Positions 46,935 through 56,092 of a stretch of DNA of 64,000 nt are shown piece after piece. This DNA is from CBDUEF01 sp018063485. Lineage in GTDB: Bacteria > Pseudomonadota > Alphaproteobacteria > Rhodobacterales > Rhodobacteraceae. The translations under genes and the position numbers were made by a program. The notes under the pieces are model-generated. The model had not been told where the DNA came from, did no database searches, and saw only the letters and a program-made list of their open reading frames with translations. The DNA is taken from contig JBAOID010000031.1 in NCBI GenBank assembly GCA_037045435.1, positions 186,001-250,000 of the forward strand. Direction: 5' to 3'. Position 1 is the first letter of the stretch. Each line of letters starts with the position of its first letter.

Positions 46935-47834
46935 TCAAGACCTTGCGTCGAGTCTTTGCATTTCCCTTCTGACCTCTACCGAAAGCTGTGCTGCAAACCG
47001 GTTCAGCCGTTGAACGCGACCATCATCCGCATGACGGATCAACCAGAACGACCGGGTGAGGTTGATGGCTTCGGGCAAGACCCGCACCAGTTCGGGGGCT
47101 GCGGGCAGCGCAAAACCATGGACAACGCCGATCCCTGCCCCGTGGCGCAGGAAATTCAACTGCACCGAGACCGAATTTGACGCAAGCGACGGTGCCGCCG
47201 CGCCAATTTCGGCCAGATAGTCGAGTTCCTTGTCAAAGATCATGTCGGCAATATAGCCGATCATCCGGTGGCCTTGCAGGTCGGCAGGGCCTTGGATGGG
47301 GGGGTGCTTTGCCAGATATTCGTGAGATGCGGCCAGATGCAGCCGGTAATCGGTGAGTTTCTGCACAGTCAGCCGCCCGGCATTGGGGCGGCTGACACCG
47401 ATGGCCATATCCGCTTCACGCTTGGAAAGGTTGAACACCCGTGGCAAGGCGACGATTTGCACCTCAAGCCCCGGATTGGCGTCACAGATCCGGGTGACGA
47501 CTTGCGGCAGCAGGTAGTTTGCACAGCCATCTGGCGCACCCAGACGGATCTGGCCGGTCATGCCTTCGGGGCCACTCAACGCCTCGCCCGCTTCGGAGAC
47601 ATTGGTTTCCATGCGCTCGGCATGGGACAGCAGGCGGGTGCCGGTTTCGGTGAGGCTATAGCCTTGTGGGGTTTTCACGAACAGCCGCGCGGTCATCGCC
47701 TCTTCCAGCCGGGCAATGCGCCGACCGACGGTCGCAGGATCAATCTGCAACCTGCGCCCTGCCCCCGACAGGCTTTCGCTGCGCGCAACGGCAAGGAAAA
47801 TGCGAAGATCATCCCAATCCAATGCCGCCTCCAT
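46935..47834 (-). CDS. LysR-family transcriptional regulator
   Basis: A 299-residue regulator with an N-terminal winged helix-turn-helix (WDDLRIFLAVARSESLSGAGRRLQIDPATVGRRIARLEEAM) and a C-terminal effector-binding domain. The ATG at 47834 is used; a TTG two codons upstream is also possible. It is divergent from mmsA with 89 bases between, a typical LysR arrangement, so it may control mmsA and valine or propionyl-type metabolism. The effector is unknown. Confidence 0.9.
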   Translation of the reverse strand: MEAALDWDDLRIFLAVARSESLSGAGRRLQIDPATVGRRIARLEEAMTARLFVKTPQGYSLTETGTRLLSHAERMETNVSEAGEALSGPEGMTGQIRLGAPDGCANYLLPQVVTRICDANPGLEVQIVALPRVFNLSKREADMAIGVSRPNAGRLTVQKLTDYRLHLAASHEYLAKHPPIQGPADLQGHRMIGYIADMIFDKELDYLAEIGAAAPSLASNSVSVQLNFLRHGAGIGVVHGFALPAAPELVRVLPEAINLTRSFWLIRHADDGRVQRLNRFAAQLSVEVRREMQRLDARS

Positions 47835-47923
47835 CTGCAAAAATGCAAAACTAGTTTGAGATATTGTCGCTTTATTTGGCGTTTTCGCAAGAGTAGATTG
47901 GGGGCAACCATAGGAGAATTGTC

Positions 47924-49424
47924 ATGCAAGAAATCGGTCACTGGATCAACGGACGCGAAGTCAAAGGCACCTCGGGGCGGTTTGCCGACGTGTATAACCC
48001 GGCAACGGGCGAGGTGCAGGCGCGGGTGGCGCTGGCGAGCAAGGCCGAGCTGGATGCGGCCACCGCCGATGCGGCGAAAGCTCAGGTCAAATGGGGCGCA
48101 ACCAACCCGCAGCGCCGTGGCCGGGTGATGATGGCGATGGTGGGGCTTTTGAACCGCGATATGGACAAGCTGGCCGAGGCATTGAGCCGCGAGCATGGCA
48201 AGACCCTTCCCGATGCCAAGGGCGACGTGCAGCGCGGGCTGGAAGTGATCGAATACTGCATCGGTGCGGCGCAGATGCTGAAGGGCGAGTTTACCGATTC
48301 CGCAGGCCCCGGCATTGACATGTATTCGATGCGCCAGCCGATCGGAGTGGCGGCGGGCATCACGCCCTTCAACTTTCCGGCGATGATTCCGATGTGGAAA
48401 ATGGGCCCGGCGCTGGCCTCGGGCAACTCGTTCATTCTCAAACCGTCCGAGCGCGATCCTTCGGTGCCGATGATGCTGGCGGCGCTGTTCAAAGAGGCTG
48501 GTCTGCCCGATGGCGTGTTGCAGGTGATCAATGGCGACAAGGAATCGGTCGATGCAATTCTGGACAACGAAATCATCGGCGGCGGTGGGCTTTGTCGGCT
48601 CGACTCCGATCGCAGAATATATCTATGGGCGTGGTTGCACCAACGGCAAGCGCGTGCAGTGCTTTGGCGGCGCGAAAAACCATATGATCATCATGCCCGA
48701 CGCCGATATGGATCAGGCGGCAGATGCACTGGTGGGGGCAGGTTATGGCGCTGCGGGCGAGCGCTGCATGGCGATCTCGGTGGCGCTGCCTGTGGGTGAA
48801 AAGACTGCGGATCGGTTGATCGAGGCGCTGATCCCGCGGATCGAAAAGCTCAAGGTCGGCCCCTACACCGCCGGCAAAGATGTGGATTACGGACCGGTTG
48901 TAACGGCTGCGGCCAAGGCCAATATCCTGCGGCTGGTGGAAACCGGCGTGGCGCAGGGGGCCAAACTGGTGATCGACGGGCGCGGCTTCAAGCTGCAAGG
49001 CTATGAGGATGGTTTCTTCGTGGGGCCTCACCTCTTTGACCATGTGACCACCGATATGGACATCTACCGCAAGGAAATCTTTGGCCCCGTGCTGTCGGTT
49101 GTGCGCGCCAAAACCTACGAAGAGGCATTGGGCCATGCGATGGATCATGAGTATGGCAATGGCACCGCGATCTATACCCGTGACGGCGACACTGCGCGCG
49201 ACTTTGCGGCGCGGGTGAATGTGGGGATGATCGGGATCAACGTGCCGATTCCGGTGCCCTTGGCCTATCACACCTTTGGCGGCTGGAAGAAATCGGCGTT
49301 CGGCGACTTGAACCAGCACGGGCCGGATGCGTTCCGCTTTTACACCCGCACCAAAACGATCACCGCACGCTGGCCGTCAGGCATCAAGGAAGGCGGCGAG
49401 TTCAACTTCAAGCAGATGGAGTGA
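47924..49424 (+). CDS. mmsA: CoA-acylating methylmalonate-semialdehyde dehydrogenase, frameshifted as sequenced
   Basis: Converts methylmalonate semialdehyde to propionyl-CoA (and malonate semialdehyde to acetyl-CoA) in valine and inositol breakdown. GHWINGREVKGTSGRFADVYNP is the family N-terminus; GVAAGITPFNFPAMIPMWKM and NSFILKPSERDPSVPMM line the cofactor site. After LDNEIIG the frame changes, and AVGFVGSTPIAEYIYGRG continues to the catalytic cysteine in GAAGERCMAIS and the C-terminus KQME. One extra G near 48580-48583 explains it. Corrected length is 499 residues, the usual size. GGAGAA lies upstream of the ATG. Confidence 0.93.
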
Positions 49425-49475
49425 ACTTTCGCACTCTGGCCCCGGAAATCCGGGGTCAGATCAAGTTTTTTGGCG

Positions 49476-49493
49476 GAATTCATGATATAATTC
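49476..49493. promoter_or_regulatory. Palindromic operator candidate overlapping a -10 box
   Basis: GAATT-N8-AATTC is an inverted repeat that overlaps TATAAT (49486-49491), about 50 bases before the DUF2892 gene. AT-rich dyads over the -10 box are usual for ArsR-type repressors such as BigR or SqrR; the regulator here is not known. Confidence 0.4.
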
Positions 49494-49540
49494 TTGCAAC
49501 GTCGCCAAGCAGGCGACGCTTGCTGAAAGGAAAAGCCATC

Positions 49541-49747
49541 ATGTTTCAAACCAATGTCGGAGGTCTTGACCGCATCTTGCGTGTGGTTGTTGGTGCAGCC
49601 TTGCTGGTGTGGTTCTTCATGGATCAGGGCAGCGGATTCTGGCACTATGCCAAACTGATCGGGGTGCTTCCCCTCGCAACTGGCTTGATGGGGTCGTGCC
49701 TGGTGTACTCGATCCTTGGCATAAAAACCTGCCCGATGAAACGCTAG
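49541..49747 (+). CDS. DUF2892 membrane protein (YgaP-type membrane domain)
   Basis: A 68-residue inner-membrane protein with two hydrophobic segments (about 11-28 and 36-56). MFQTNVGGLDRILRVVVGAALL and the end GIKTCPMKR match the DUF2892 family, the membrane part of the sulfurtransferase YgaP. In this family it often accompanies rhodaneses, and a stand-alone rhodanese gene lies 5 kb away. AAAGGA precedes the ATG. A hairpin follows right after the stop. Confidence 0.88.
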   Translation: MFQTNVGGLDRILRVVVGAALLVWFFMDQGSGFWHYAKLIGVLPLATGLMGSCLVYSILGIKTCPMKR

Positions 49748-49751
49748 GAAA

Positions 49752-49771
49752 GGGGCGGGGAGACCCCCGCC
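49752..49771. terminator. Hairpin between DUF2892 and NCS1 permease genes
   Basis: GGGCGGGG pairs with CCCCGCCC around loop AGAC between the convergent genes. It lacks a U tract but is very stable. Confidence 0.6.
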
Positions 49772-49780
49772 CTGCCCTGT

Positions 49781-51214
49781 TCAGCGATTACCCATCCGCA
49801 ACAGGAAATAGGAACCACCGCCGATGGCCACGCCAAAGAACCAGCCATAGGTGCCCCACCACATCGGCAGAACGGCCGTAAATGTCGGCAGGATCGACGA
49901 GAAGATCATGCCGATGCCAAGAGCGACAAAGGCTTTCACATGCCACCCGCCGGTGCCAAAGGAAAACTCGCCGTTCTCCTGATAGAGCGCGTTCACGTCC
50001 ACCTTGCCCTGACGGATCAGATAGTAATCCACCATCATGATCCCGAAAATCGGCCCCATGGTTGAACCGATAAAGTTGACGAAATGCGCAGCTCCGGTCT
50101 CCCAGGGCGCCCATGGGTAAAGCACCAGCGCAATCGCCGCCGCGATATAGCCGCCGCGCTTGAAGCTGATGTGCTGCGGAAAGACATTGGCAAAATCGAA
50201 AGCGGGCGAGACGAAATTCGCCACCACGTTGATGCCAAGCGTCGCCACGGCAAAGGTCATCGCAGCAAGGGCAGCCAGAAACCAACTGTCGAACTTGGCA
50301 CTCACCTGATCAGGATAAAGCAGAACCTCGCCATATACCTGATAGGCCGCAGTGGTGGTGATCCCCGCCACAAGACAGAACGCCAACAGGTTGATCGGCA
50401 GGCCCCACATATTGCCCTTGCGCACCGCCGCCTCCGAGGTGGCGTAGCGGCTGAAATCGCAGAAATTCAGGTAAAGTGCGGCGAAATAGGTCACCCAGGT
50501 GGCCGCCACCGCAGCCAATGCCGCGAAAGATCCCGGCAATCCCGGAACTCCTGCATCTGCCGTGGCTTTCAACAACACATCTTGCGGAATTTCCGAGCCG
50601 AAGGAGAAGGTGCCGGCTTTCACCAGCAGATAGATCGCCAACAGCAGCATCATGACCCAGACCGCAGGCCCCGCCCAATCCTGAAACCTGCGAACGGTTT
50701 CCATGCCGCGCTGGATGATCAGCAATTGCAGCGCCCAGATAATCACATAACAGATCAACTCAAGCGTCGAATGGCCAAGCATATGGCTGGTCTGGTGAAA
50801 CTCCAACATGCCGGGGCTGCGAATGAGCAGCGCCACAATGGCACCCGAAGCGGCCGCGGTCTGCGCGCCATACCAGAAACAGGCCACAATCGCGCGGATC
50901 AAGGCAGGCGCATTGGCACCAAAGGTTCCAAAGGATGCTCTTGCCAGCACCGGAAACGGCACTCCGGTGCGCACCCCGGCATTGCCCACCATGCTCATCA
51001 GGACAAAGATGATGATCGAGCCGATACCGATGGCCAGCACGAAATTGATGAAATTGCCGCAAAGCAGAAACAGGCTGGCGGCAAGGTAATAGCCCCACAG
51101 ACTGTGAACATCCGAGGTCCAGACGTTGAAGATCGAAAACGCTCCCCACTTTCGGTCGGTCGCGGGGGCCAGGTCTTCGTTATGAAGCCGTGGCGACGGG
51201 TTGGTCAATTGCAT
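49781..51214 (-). CDS. NCS1 family nucleobase/hydantoin permease (cytosine permease-like)
   Basis: A 477-residue secondary transporter with about twelve membrane segments. SIFNVWTSDVHSLWGYYLAASLF near residue 28, ARASFGTFGANAPALIRAIVACFWYG and CDFSRYATSEAAVRKGN match the NCS1 family, which includes CodB, PucI and Mhp1. It imports a purine, pyrimidine, allantoin or hydantoin with Na+ or H+; the substrate cannot be told and no catabolic gene is adjacent. AGAGGGACAT precedes the ATG. Confidence 0.9.
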   Translation of the reverse strand: MQLTNPSPRLHNEDLAPATDRKWGAFSIFNVWTSDVHSLWGYYLAASLFLLCGNFINFVLAIGIGSIIIFVLMSMVGNAGVRTGVPFPVLARASFGTFGANAPALIRAIVACFWYGAQTAAASGAIVALLIRSPGMLEFHQTSHMLGHSTLELICYVIIWALQLLIIQRGMETVRRFQDWAGPAVWVMMLLLAIYLLVKAGTFSFGSEIPQDVLLKATADAGVPGLPGSFAALAAVAATWVTYFAALYLNFCDFSRYATSEAAVRKGNMWGLPINLLAFCLVAGITTTAAYQVYGEVLLYPDQVSAKFDSWFLAALAAMTFAVATLGINVVANFVSPAFDFANVFPQHISFKRGGYIAAAIALVLYPWAPWETGAAHFVNFIGSTMGPIFGIMMVDYYLIRQGKVDVNALYQENGEFSFGTGGWHVKAFVALGIGMIFSSILPTFTAVLPMWWGTYGWFFGVAIGGGSYFLLRMGNR

Positions 51215-51458
51215 GGATGTCCCTCTTCCATAATGATGGTAGCCAGGGAGGTGATCTCGGCCACCTTACCCAAGGTCAACCTGCCCGAAATCGCCCATCG
51301 GAACAATCAGGGCTTTTGTGCATAAACCTTTCGGGAAAAATTGAAAGTACTTCAAAATGAACCGGTGAATAAACCCCCAATTCATCTGTCTGAAAATATC
51401 CCCGCCGGAGGCATCGCCAGAAAACCCTGACCTCAAACCAACCCGTCTATCCGCGGCA

Positions 51459-51497
51459 GCACGCTCACAAGGGGCTCGATGCCCCTTGTGAGCGTGC
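51459..51497. terminator. Perfect 17-bp hairpin after uvrA
   Basis: GCACGCTCACAAGGGGC (51459-51475) and its exact reverse complement (51481-51497) enclose the loop TCGAT, 11 bases beyond the uvrA stop. It is a very stable terminator candidate although no U tract follows. Confidence 0.75.
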
Positions 51498-51507
51498 CTG
51501 TTGCAGG

Positions 51508-54366
51508 TCACTCCGCTGCGCTTCGCCGCAGATGCATCAGGTCTTTCAGATAGATCCCCGTATGGCTCGCCGAGGATTTCACGATATCCTCAGGTGTACC
51601 GACAGCCACAATCTCCCCACCGCCATCGCCGCCCTCGGGGCCGATGTCGATCACCCAATCGGCGGTTTTGACCACGTCAAGGTTGTGTTCAATCACCACC
51701 ACAGTATTGCCCTGATCAACCAATTCATGCAGCACTTCCAATAACTTGCGCACATCTTCGAAATGCAGGCCGGTGGTTGGTTCATCCAGTATATACAAGG
51801 TGCGTCCGGTGGCGCGGCGGCTAAGCTCTTTCGACAGCTTGACCCGCTGCGCCTCGCCACCCGAAAGCGTGGTCGCCTGTTGGCCAACCTTGATATAGCC
51901 CAAGCCCACCCGACACAGCGCATCCATCTTTTCGCGAATGCTGGGCACAGCCTGAAAAAAACCTTGCGCCTCCTCGCATGTCATATCAAGAACGTCTGCT
52001 ATGCTTTTGTTCTTGAATTTAATCTCCAAAGTTTCTCGATTGTAGCGATGGCCTTTGCACGTCTCACAGGTCACATAGACATCTGGCAGAAAATTCATTT
52101 CGATCTTCAAGACGCCATCCCCCTGACAGGCCTCGCACCGCCCACCCTTGACGTTAAAACTGAACCGCCCCGGCAGGTAGCCGCGCGCCTTGGCTTCTGG
52201 CAGGCCCGCAAACCAGTCGCGGATCGGAGTGAAGGCGCCGGTATAGGTGGCTGGGTTCGAACGCGGGGTGCGTCCGATTGCGCGTTGATCAATGTCGATA
52301 ACCTTGTCAAGGTGTTCAAAGCCTCTGATTGTCTCGCAAGGTGCCGGCGTTTCGCGGGCGCCGTTGAGCCGTGAGGCTGCGGTCTTGTACAGGGTTTCAA
52401 TGGTGAGCGTGGATTTGCCGCCGCCCGAAACGCCGGTCACGCAAACGAATTTTCCCAAGGGAAACTCGGCGGTGACGTTTTTCAGATTATTTCCCGTCGC
52501 CCCCACCACGACCAGTTTCTTGCCATTGCCCTTGCGTCGGGTTTTGGGCACCGCAATCGCGCGCGCGCCGGAAAGATACTGGCCCGTCAGAGAGACCGGA
52601 TCGCTGGCAACCTCGGCAGGGGTGCCGTGCGAAACCACCATGCCGCCATGAACACCCGCGCCAGGCCCCATGTCGAAGACATAATCGGCTTCACGGATCG
52701 CGTCTTCGTCATGTTCGACCACAAGCACGGTATTGCCTGCATCACGCAGGTTTTTCAGCGTGGTAAGCAGCCGATCATTGTCGCGCTGATGCAAGCCGAT
52801 GGAGGGCTCATCCAGCACATAGAGCACGCCCGTCAGGCCCGAACCGATCTGGCTTGCAAGTCGGATCCGCTGACTTTCGCCACCCGACAGCGTGCCAGCG
52901 TTGCGCGAGAGCGTCAGATAATTCAAACCGACGTTCACCAGGAACCCCAGCCGCTCGCGGATTTCCTTCAGGATCGCCTTGGCGATTTCGTTTTTCTGGT
53001 TGGTAAGATTGGCTGGAACCGTGGCGATCCAATCAAACGCCTCGGTGATCGACATCTTGACCACCTGCCCGACATGCAGGCCTGCGATTTTCACGGCCAG
53101 CGCCTCGGGGCGCAAGCGGTAGCCGCCGCAGGTGCCGCAGGGGCGGTTGTTCTGGAACCGCTCCATTTCCTCGCGGCTCCAACTGGAATCGGTCTCGCGG
53201 TAGCGGCGTTCCATATTGGGCACCACGCCCTCAAAGACGCGGGACACCTGGTAGATACGGCCACCTTCGTCGTAGCGGAACTGGATTTCCTCAGCGCCGG
53301 AACCGCGCAGGAAAACCTCGCGCACATTCTCGGGCAGGTCTTTCCATTTGGCCTTTTTATCAAAGCCATAGTGCTTTGACATCGCCTCGATGGTCTGGGT
53401 GAAATAGGGGCTTTTGGATTTGGCCCAAGGCGCGATAGCTCCGCCCAACAGGGTTAAAGACTGGTCTGGCACCACAAGGCGGTCATCGAAGAACAACTCC
53501 ATTCCAAGCCCGTCGCAGACGGGGCAAGCGCCGAAGGGGGCGTTGAAAGAGAACAGGCGCGGCTCGATTTCTGCGATGGTAAATCCCGAGACCGGGCATG
53601 CAAATTTCTCCGAGTAGGTGATGCGCTCGGGGTCACCCTCGGCGGGGGCGGTCTCAATGACGGCAATTCCGTCTGCGAGGTTCAAAGCGGTGCGAAAACT
53701 GTCGGCCAGTCGGGTTTCAAGACCATCACGCACCACAATCCGATCAACCACCACGTCGATATTGTGACGGAATTTCTTGTCCAGCACTGGTGGTTCTTCC
53801 AACTCATGGAACTCGCCATTAACCTTTACCCGCTGGAACCCCTGTTTGCGCAGGTCGATGAATTCCTTTTTATACTCGCCTTTGCGGTCGCGGATGATCG
53901 GGGCCAGAAGATAGGCACGGCTGCCCTCGGGCATCGCCATCACCGCATCAACCATATCCTGAACTTGCATCGCGGTGATCGGCAGGCCGGTCGCGGGGCT
54001 GAAGGGGGTGCCAACTCGGGCGAACAGCAGACGCAGATAGTCATAAATTTCGGTGACGGTGCCCACAGTGGATCGCGGGTTCTTTGAGGTGGTCTTTTGT
54101 TCGATGGAAATCGCAGGGCTTAGGCCCGAGATGTGATCCACATCAGGTTTTCCCATCATATCAAGGAATTGGCGGGCATAGGCCGAAAGGCTTTCGACAT
54201 AGCGGCGCTGGCCCTCGGCATAGATCGTATCAAAGGCCAGCGAGGATTTTCCCGAGCCGGAAAGTCCGGTGATCACCACCAGTTTGTCGCGCGGAATATT
54301 CACATCAACATTCTTGAGGTTATGTTCGCGCGCACCGCGCACTTCGATGAACTTTTGCTCAGCCAT
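51508..54366 (-). CDS. uvrA: Excinuclease ABC subunit A
   Basis: A 952-residue damage-recognition ATPase of nucleotide excision repair. Two ABC modules are present: Walker A GLSGSGKSSLAFDT near residue 31 and GVSGGGKSTLTIET near 645. Zinc fingers include CPVCDG... and CEACQGDGVLKIEMNF with CETCKGHRYN. NPRSTVGTVTEIYDYLRLLFAR and GGEAQRVKLSKEL are typical. The start MAEQKFIEVRGAREHNLKN was chosen by homology although the frame is open 71 codons upstream. It acts with UvrB and UvrC, not in this window. Divergent from the rhodanese gene. Confidence 0.97.
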   Translation of the reverse strand: MAEQKFIEVRGAREHNLKNVDVNIPRDKLVVITGLSGSGKSSLAFDTIYAEGQRRYVESLSAYARQFLDMMGKPDVDHISGLSPAISIEQKTTSKNPRSTVGTVTEIYDYLRLLFARVGTPFSPATGLPITAMQVQDMVDAVMAMPEGSRAYLLAPIIRDRKGEYKKEFIDLRKQGFQRVKVNGEFHELEEPPVLDKKFRHNIDVVVDRIVVRDGLETRLADSFRTALNLADGIAVIETAPAEGDPERITYSEKFACPVSGFTIAEIEPRLFSFNAPFGACPVCDGLGMELFFDDRLVVPDQSLTLLGGAIAPWAKSKSPYFTQTIEAMSKHYGFDKKAKWKDLPENVREVFLRGSGAEEIQFRYDEGGRIYQVSRVFEGVVPNMERRYRETDSSWSREEMERFQNNRPCGTCGGYRLRPEALAVKIAGLHVGQVVKMSITEAFDWIATVPANLTNQKNEIAKAILKEIRERLGFLVNVGLNYLTLSRNAGTLSGGESQRIRLASQIGSGLTGVLYVLDEPSIGLHQRDNDRLLTTLKNLRDAGNTVLVVEHDEDAIREADYVFDMGPGAGVHGGMVVSHGTPAEVASDPVSLTGQYLSGARAIAVPKTRRKGNGKKLVVVGATGNNLKNVTAEFPLGKFVCVTGVSGGGKSTLTIETLYKTAASRLNGARETPAPCETIRGFEHLDKVIDIDQRAIGRTPRSNPATYTGAFTPIRDWFAGLPEAKARGYLPGRFSFNVKGGRCEACQGDGVLKIEMNFLPDVYVTCETCKGHRYNRETLEIKFKNKSIADVLDMTCEEAQGFFQAVPSIREKMDALCRVGLGYIKVGQQATTLSGGEAQRVKLSKELSRRATGRTLYILDEPTTGLHFEDVRKLLEVLHELVDQGNTVVVIEHNLDVVKTADWVIDIGPEGGDGGGEIVAVGTPEDIVKSSASHTGIYLKDLMHLRRSAAE

Positions 54367-54548
54367 GACCCACCCCATTTGCGACTGCATAGATAGGCGC
54401 GAATGGCGGGTTTTCCAACCCGAAAAAGTGAACAAAGCATGAATATACTGGCTAATCCTTACAAACTCCGTCCACGGTGAACTGTGCCGCTTTACAAATT
54501 CAAGAACATGCATATATAACACGCTATCGCCATTCCAGAGGTCATCCC

Positions 54549-54896
54549 ATGCTGAACCTGTTTCGTTCTTCCGCCCCACGCTTCACCGCAATGGACGCTA
54601 TTGCCCGCAAGAGTGACATTACCCTGATTGACGTCCGCGAGACGGCAGAGATCAAGGCCTCGGGGCTGGCCACGGGTGCCTTGCACATCCCGTTGTCGCT
54701 GATGGTGATGAAGGCCGATCCGAAAAGTCCCGATTTTGATGCGCGCATTGCGCAGGGCAAACCGATTTGCGTCTATTGCGCCTCGGGGGGGCGGTCAGGG
54801 ATGGCGGCGCAGGTGCTGAAAAAACTGGGCTATGAAGCCCATAATATCGGCGGTCTTGGCGATTGGGTATCGGCCGGAGGAGATGTCAGCCGTTAA
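54549..54896 (+). CDS. Rhodanese-like domain protein
   Basis: A 115-residue single-domain sulfurtransferase. IDVRETAEIKASGLATGALHIPL is the typical N-terminal strand-helix, and the active-site cysteine is in ICVYCASGGRSGMAA. The persulfide-forming loop CASGGRSG has the usual six-residue size. There is no signal peptide, so it is cytoplasmic. Its 3' end overlaps the convergent MFS gene by about ten bases. It may work with the DUF2892 membrane protein 5 kb away, an inference from the YgaP fusion. Confidence 0.9.
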   Translation: MLNLFRSSAPRFTAMDAIARKSDITLIDVRETAEIKASGLATGALHIPLSLMVMKADPKSPDFDARIAQGKPICVYCASGGRSGMAAQVLKKLGYEAHNIGGLGDWVSAGGDVSR

Positions 54897-56046
54897 AGCG
54901 GCGGCGGGCTTGTAGCGCATGGCTGAAAATACCACCCGCACAGCACAGGATCAGGAAAGCAACAAGCCCGTTGACTCCGCCATGCAGCAATATCATCGCC
55001 AGCAGCGGCGTGCCCGAAGTGGTGCCCAGATTGCCGAGTTGGGCGATAGCCCCTGCAGCACGGGCCCGGTCGGCGGAACTGGCGTTAAGTTGCGGGATGG
55101 TGGCAAAACTGGCCCCCTGCGGGATGCCCATGGTGGCGGCAAGGCCGATTGAAAAGGCCGCCTGCCAGAACGGGTTGCCCCATGCGGCCCAAAGCAGAAC
55201 CGCCATGATCAGCGAAATGCCGAAACCCAATTGCACCAGCCGAACAGCTGACATTCTCGACAACAAAAAGACGCCGAGCGTGAGCGACAAGGTGATGGAA
55301 ACCAGCGGCATCGCTACACCGACCATGGGGCCATGATGGCCGGGTATTTGTGCGGGGAGCAGGGTCAACAGGGCGACGAACGGCAGCGTGTAGAACACAA
55401 AACCGGTTGCAGGGGCGGCGATGCTGGGGGAGGCGTAAATCTCAAGATGCTGGTGCAGAACACTTCTTGGCAGTTCTGGGGCCAGGGTCACCAGATCGGC
55501 AGGCATCAGGCACCACAAGATTGCGGCGCAGGCCAGCATCCATCCGGCGTGAAGCTGAAACAGCAGCGAGGGCCCGTAAGTGGCGACAAGCGGCGGCGCG
55601 AAGTAGAACAGGGCCGCGAAAGCCACGCCAAAGAAACTGGACCAGAGCGTCATTGCAAAACCCTGAAAGCGGGCGGGCGCGATGGTGGCGATGGCGGTGG
55701 GGCCAACAATCACAATGGCCAGATGCGCGGCCCCCTCGAACACACGGGTCAGCAGCATCAGGGCATAGGGTGGAAACAGGCTTTGAACGGCGCTGATTGC
55801 GGCTGCCAAGAGAAGGGCCGCAAGGATGGCGCGGCGCGGGCCGATACGGGCTATGACAAGGCCAGCGGTGATCCCAAAGATCAACCCGACGATGCCCACG
55901 ACCGACAACATCACACCGATACCCACCCCGGCATGGGATGGGTAGATCAGGCCAAGCTGTTCATAAAGAACCGAGATCTTGCCAAATTGCGCCGCGGCAC
56001 CAAGGCCCGCAGCCCAAAGCGCGAAGATGGTCAGGGCAGAGCGCAT
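54886..56046 (-). CDS. Major facilitator superfamily transporter
   Basis: A 386-residue transporter with about twelve membrane segments. The start MRSALTIFALWAAGLGAAAQFGKISV was chosen because the upstream open frame has no membrane-protein character. GRIGPRRAI-like segment ARIGPRRAILAALL after helix 2 is the MFS A-loop. The C-terminus EGFHALQARRRFNG-type basic tail (SHALQARRRFNG) is cytoplasmic. Substrate unknown; the YnfM/CynX-like drug or anion subfamilies are possible. It lies 46 bases downstream of lpdA on the same strand. Confidence 0.82.
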   Translation of the reverse strand: MRSALTIFALWAAGLGAAAQFGKISVLYEQLGLIYPSHAGVGIGVMLSVVGIVGLIFGITAGLVIARIGPRRAILAALLLAAAISAVQSLFPPYALMLLTRVFEGAAHLAIVIVGPTAIATIAPARFQGFAMTLWSSFFGVAFAALFYFAPPLVATYGPSLLFQLHAGWMLACAAILWCLMPADLVTLAPELPRSVLHQHLEIYASPSIAAPATGFVFYTLPFVALLTLLPAQIPGHHGPMVGVAMPLVSITLSLTLGVFLLSRMSAVRLVQLGFGISLIMAVLLWAAWGNPFWQAAFSIGLAATMGIPQGASFATIPQLNASSADRARAAGAIAQLGNLGTTSGTPLLAMILLHGGVNGLVAFLILCCAGGIFSHALQARRRFNG

Positions 56047-56092
56047 CGGGCTTCCTAATTCAGGGCGGATTGGGCCAGGCGCGCCCAGCCCT

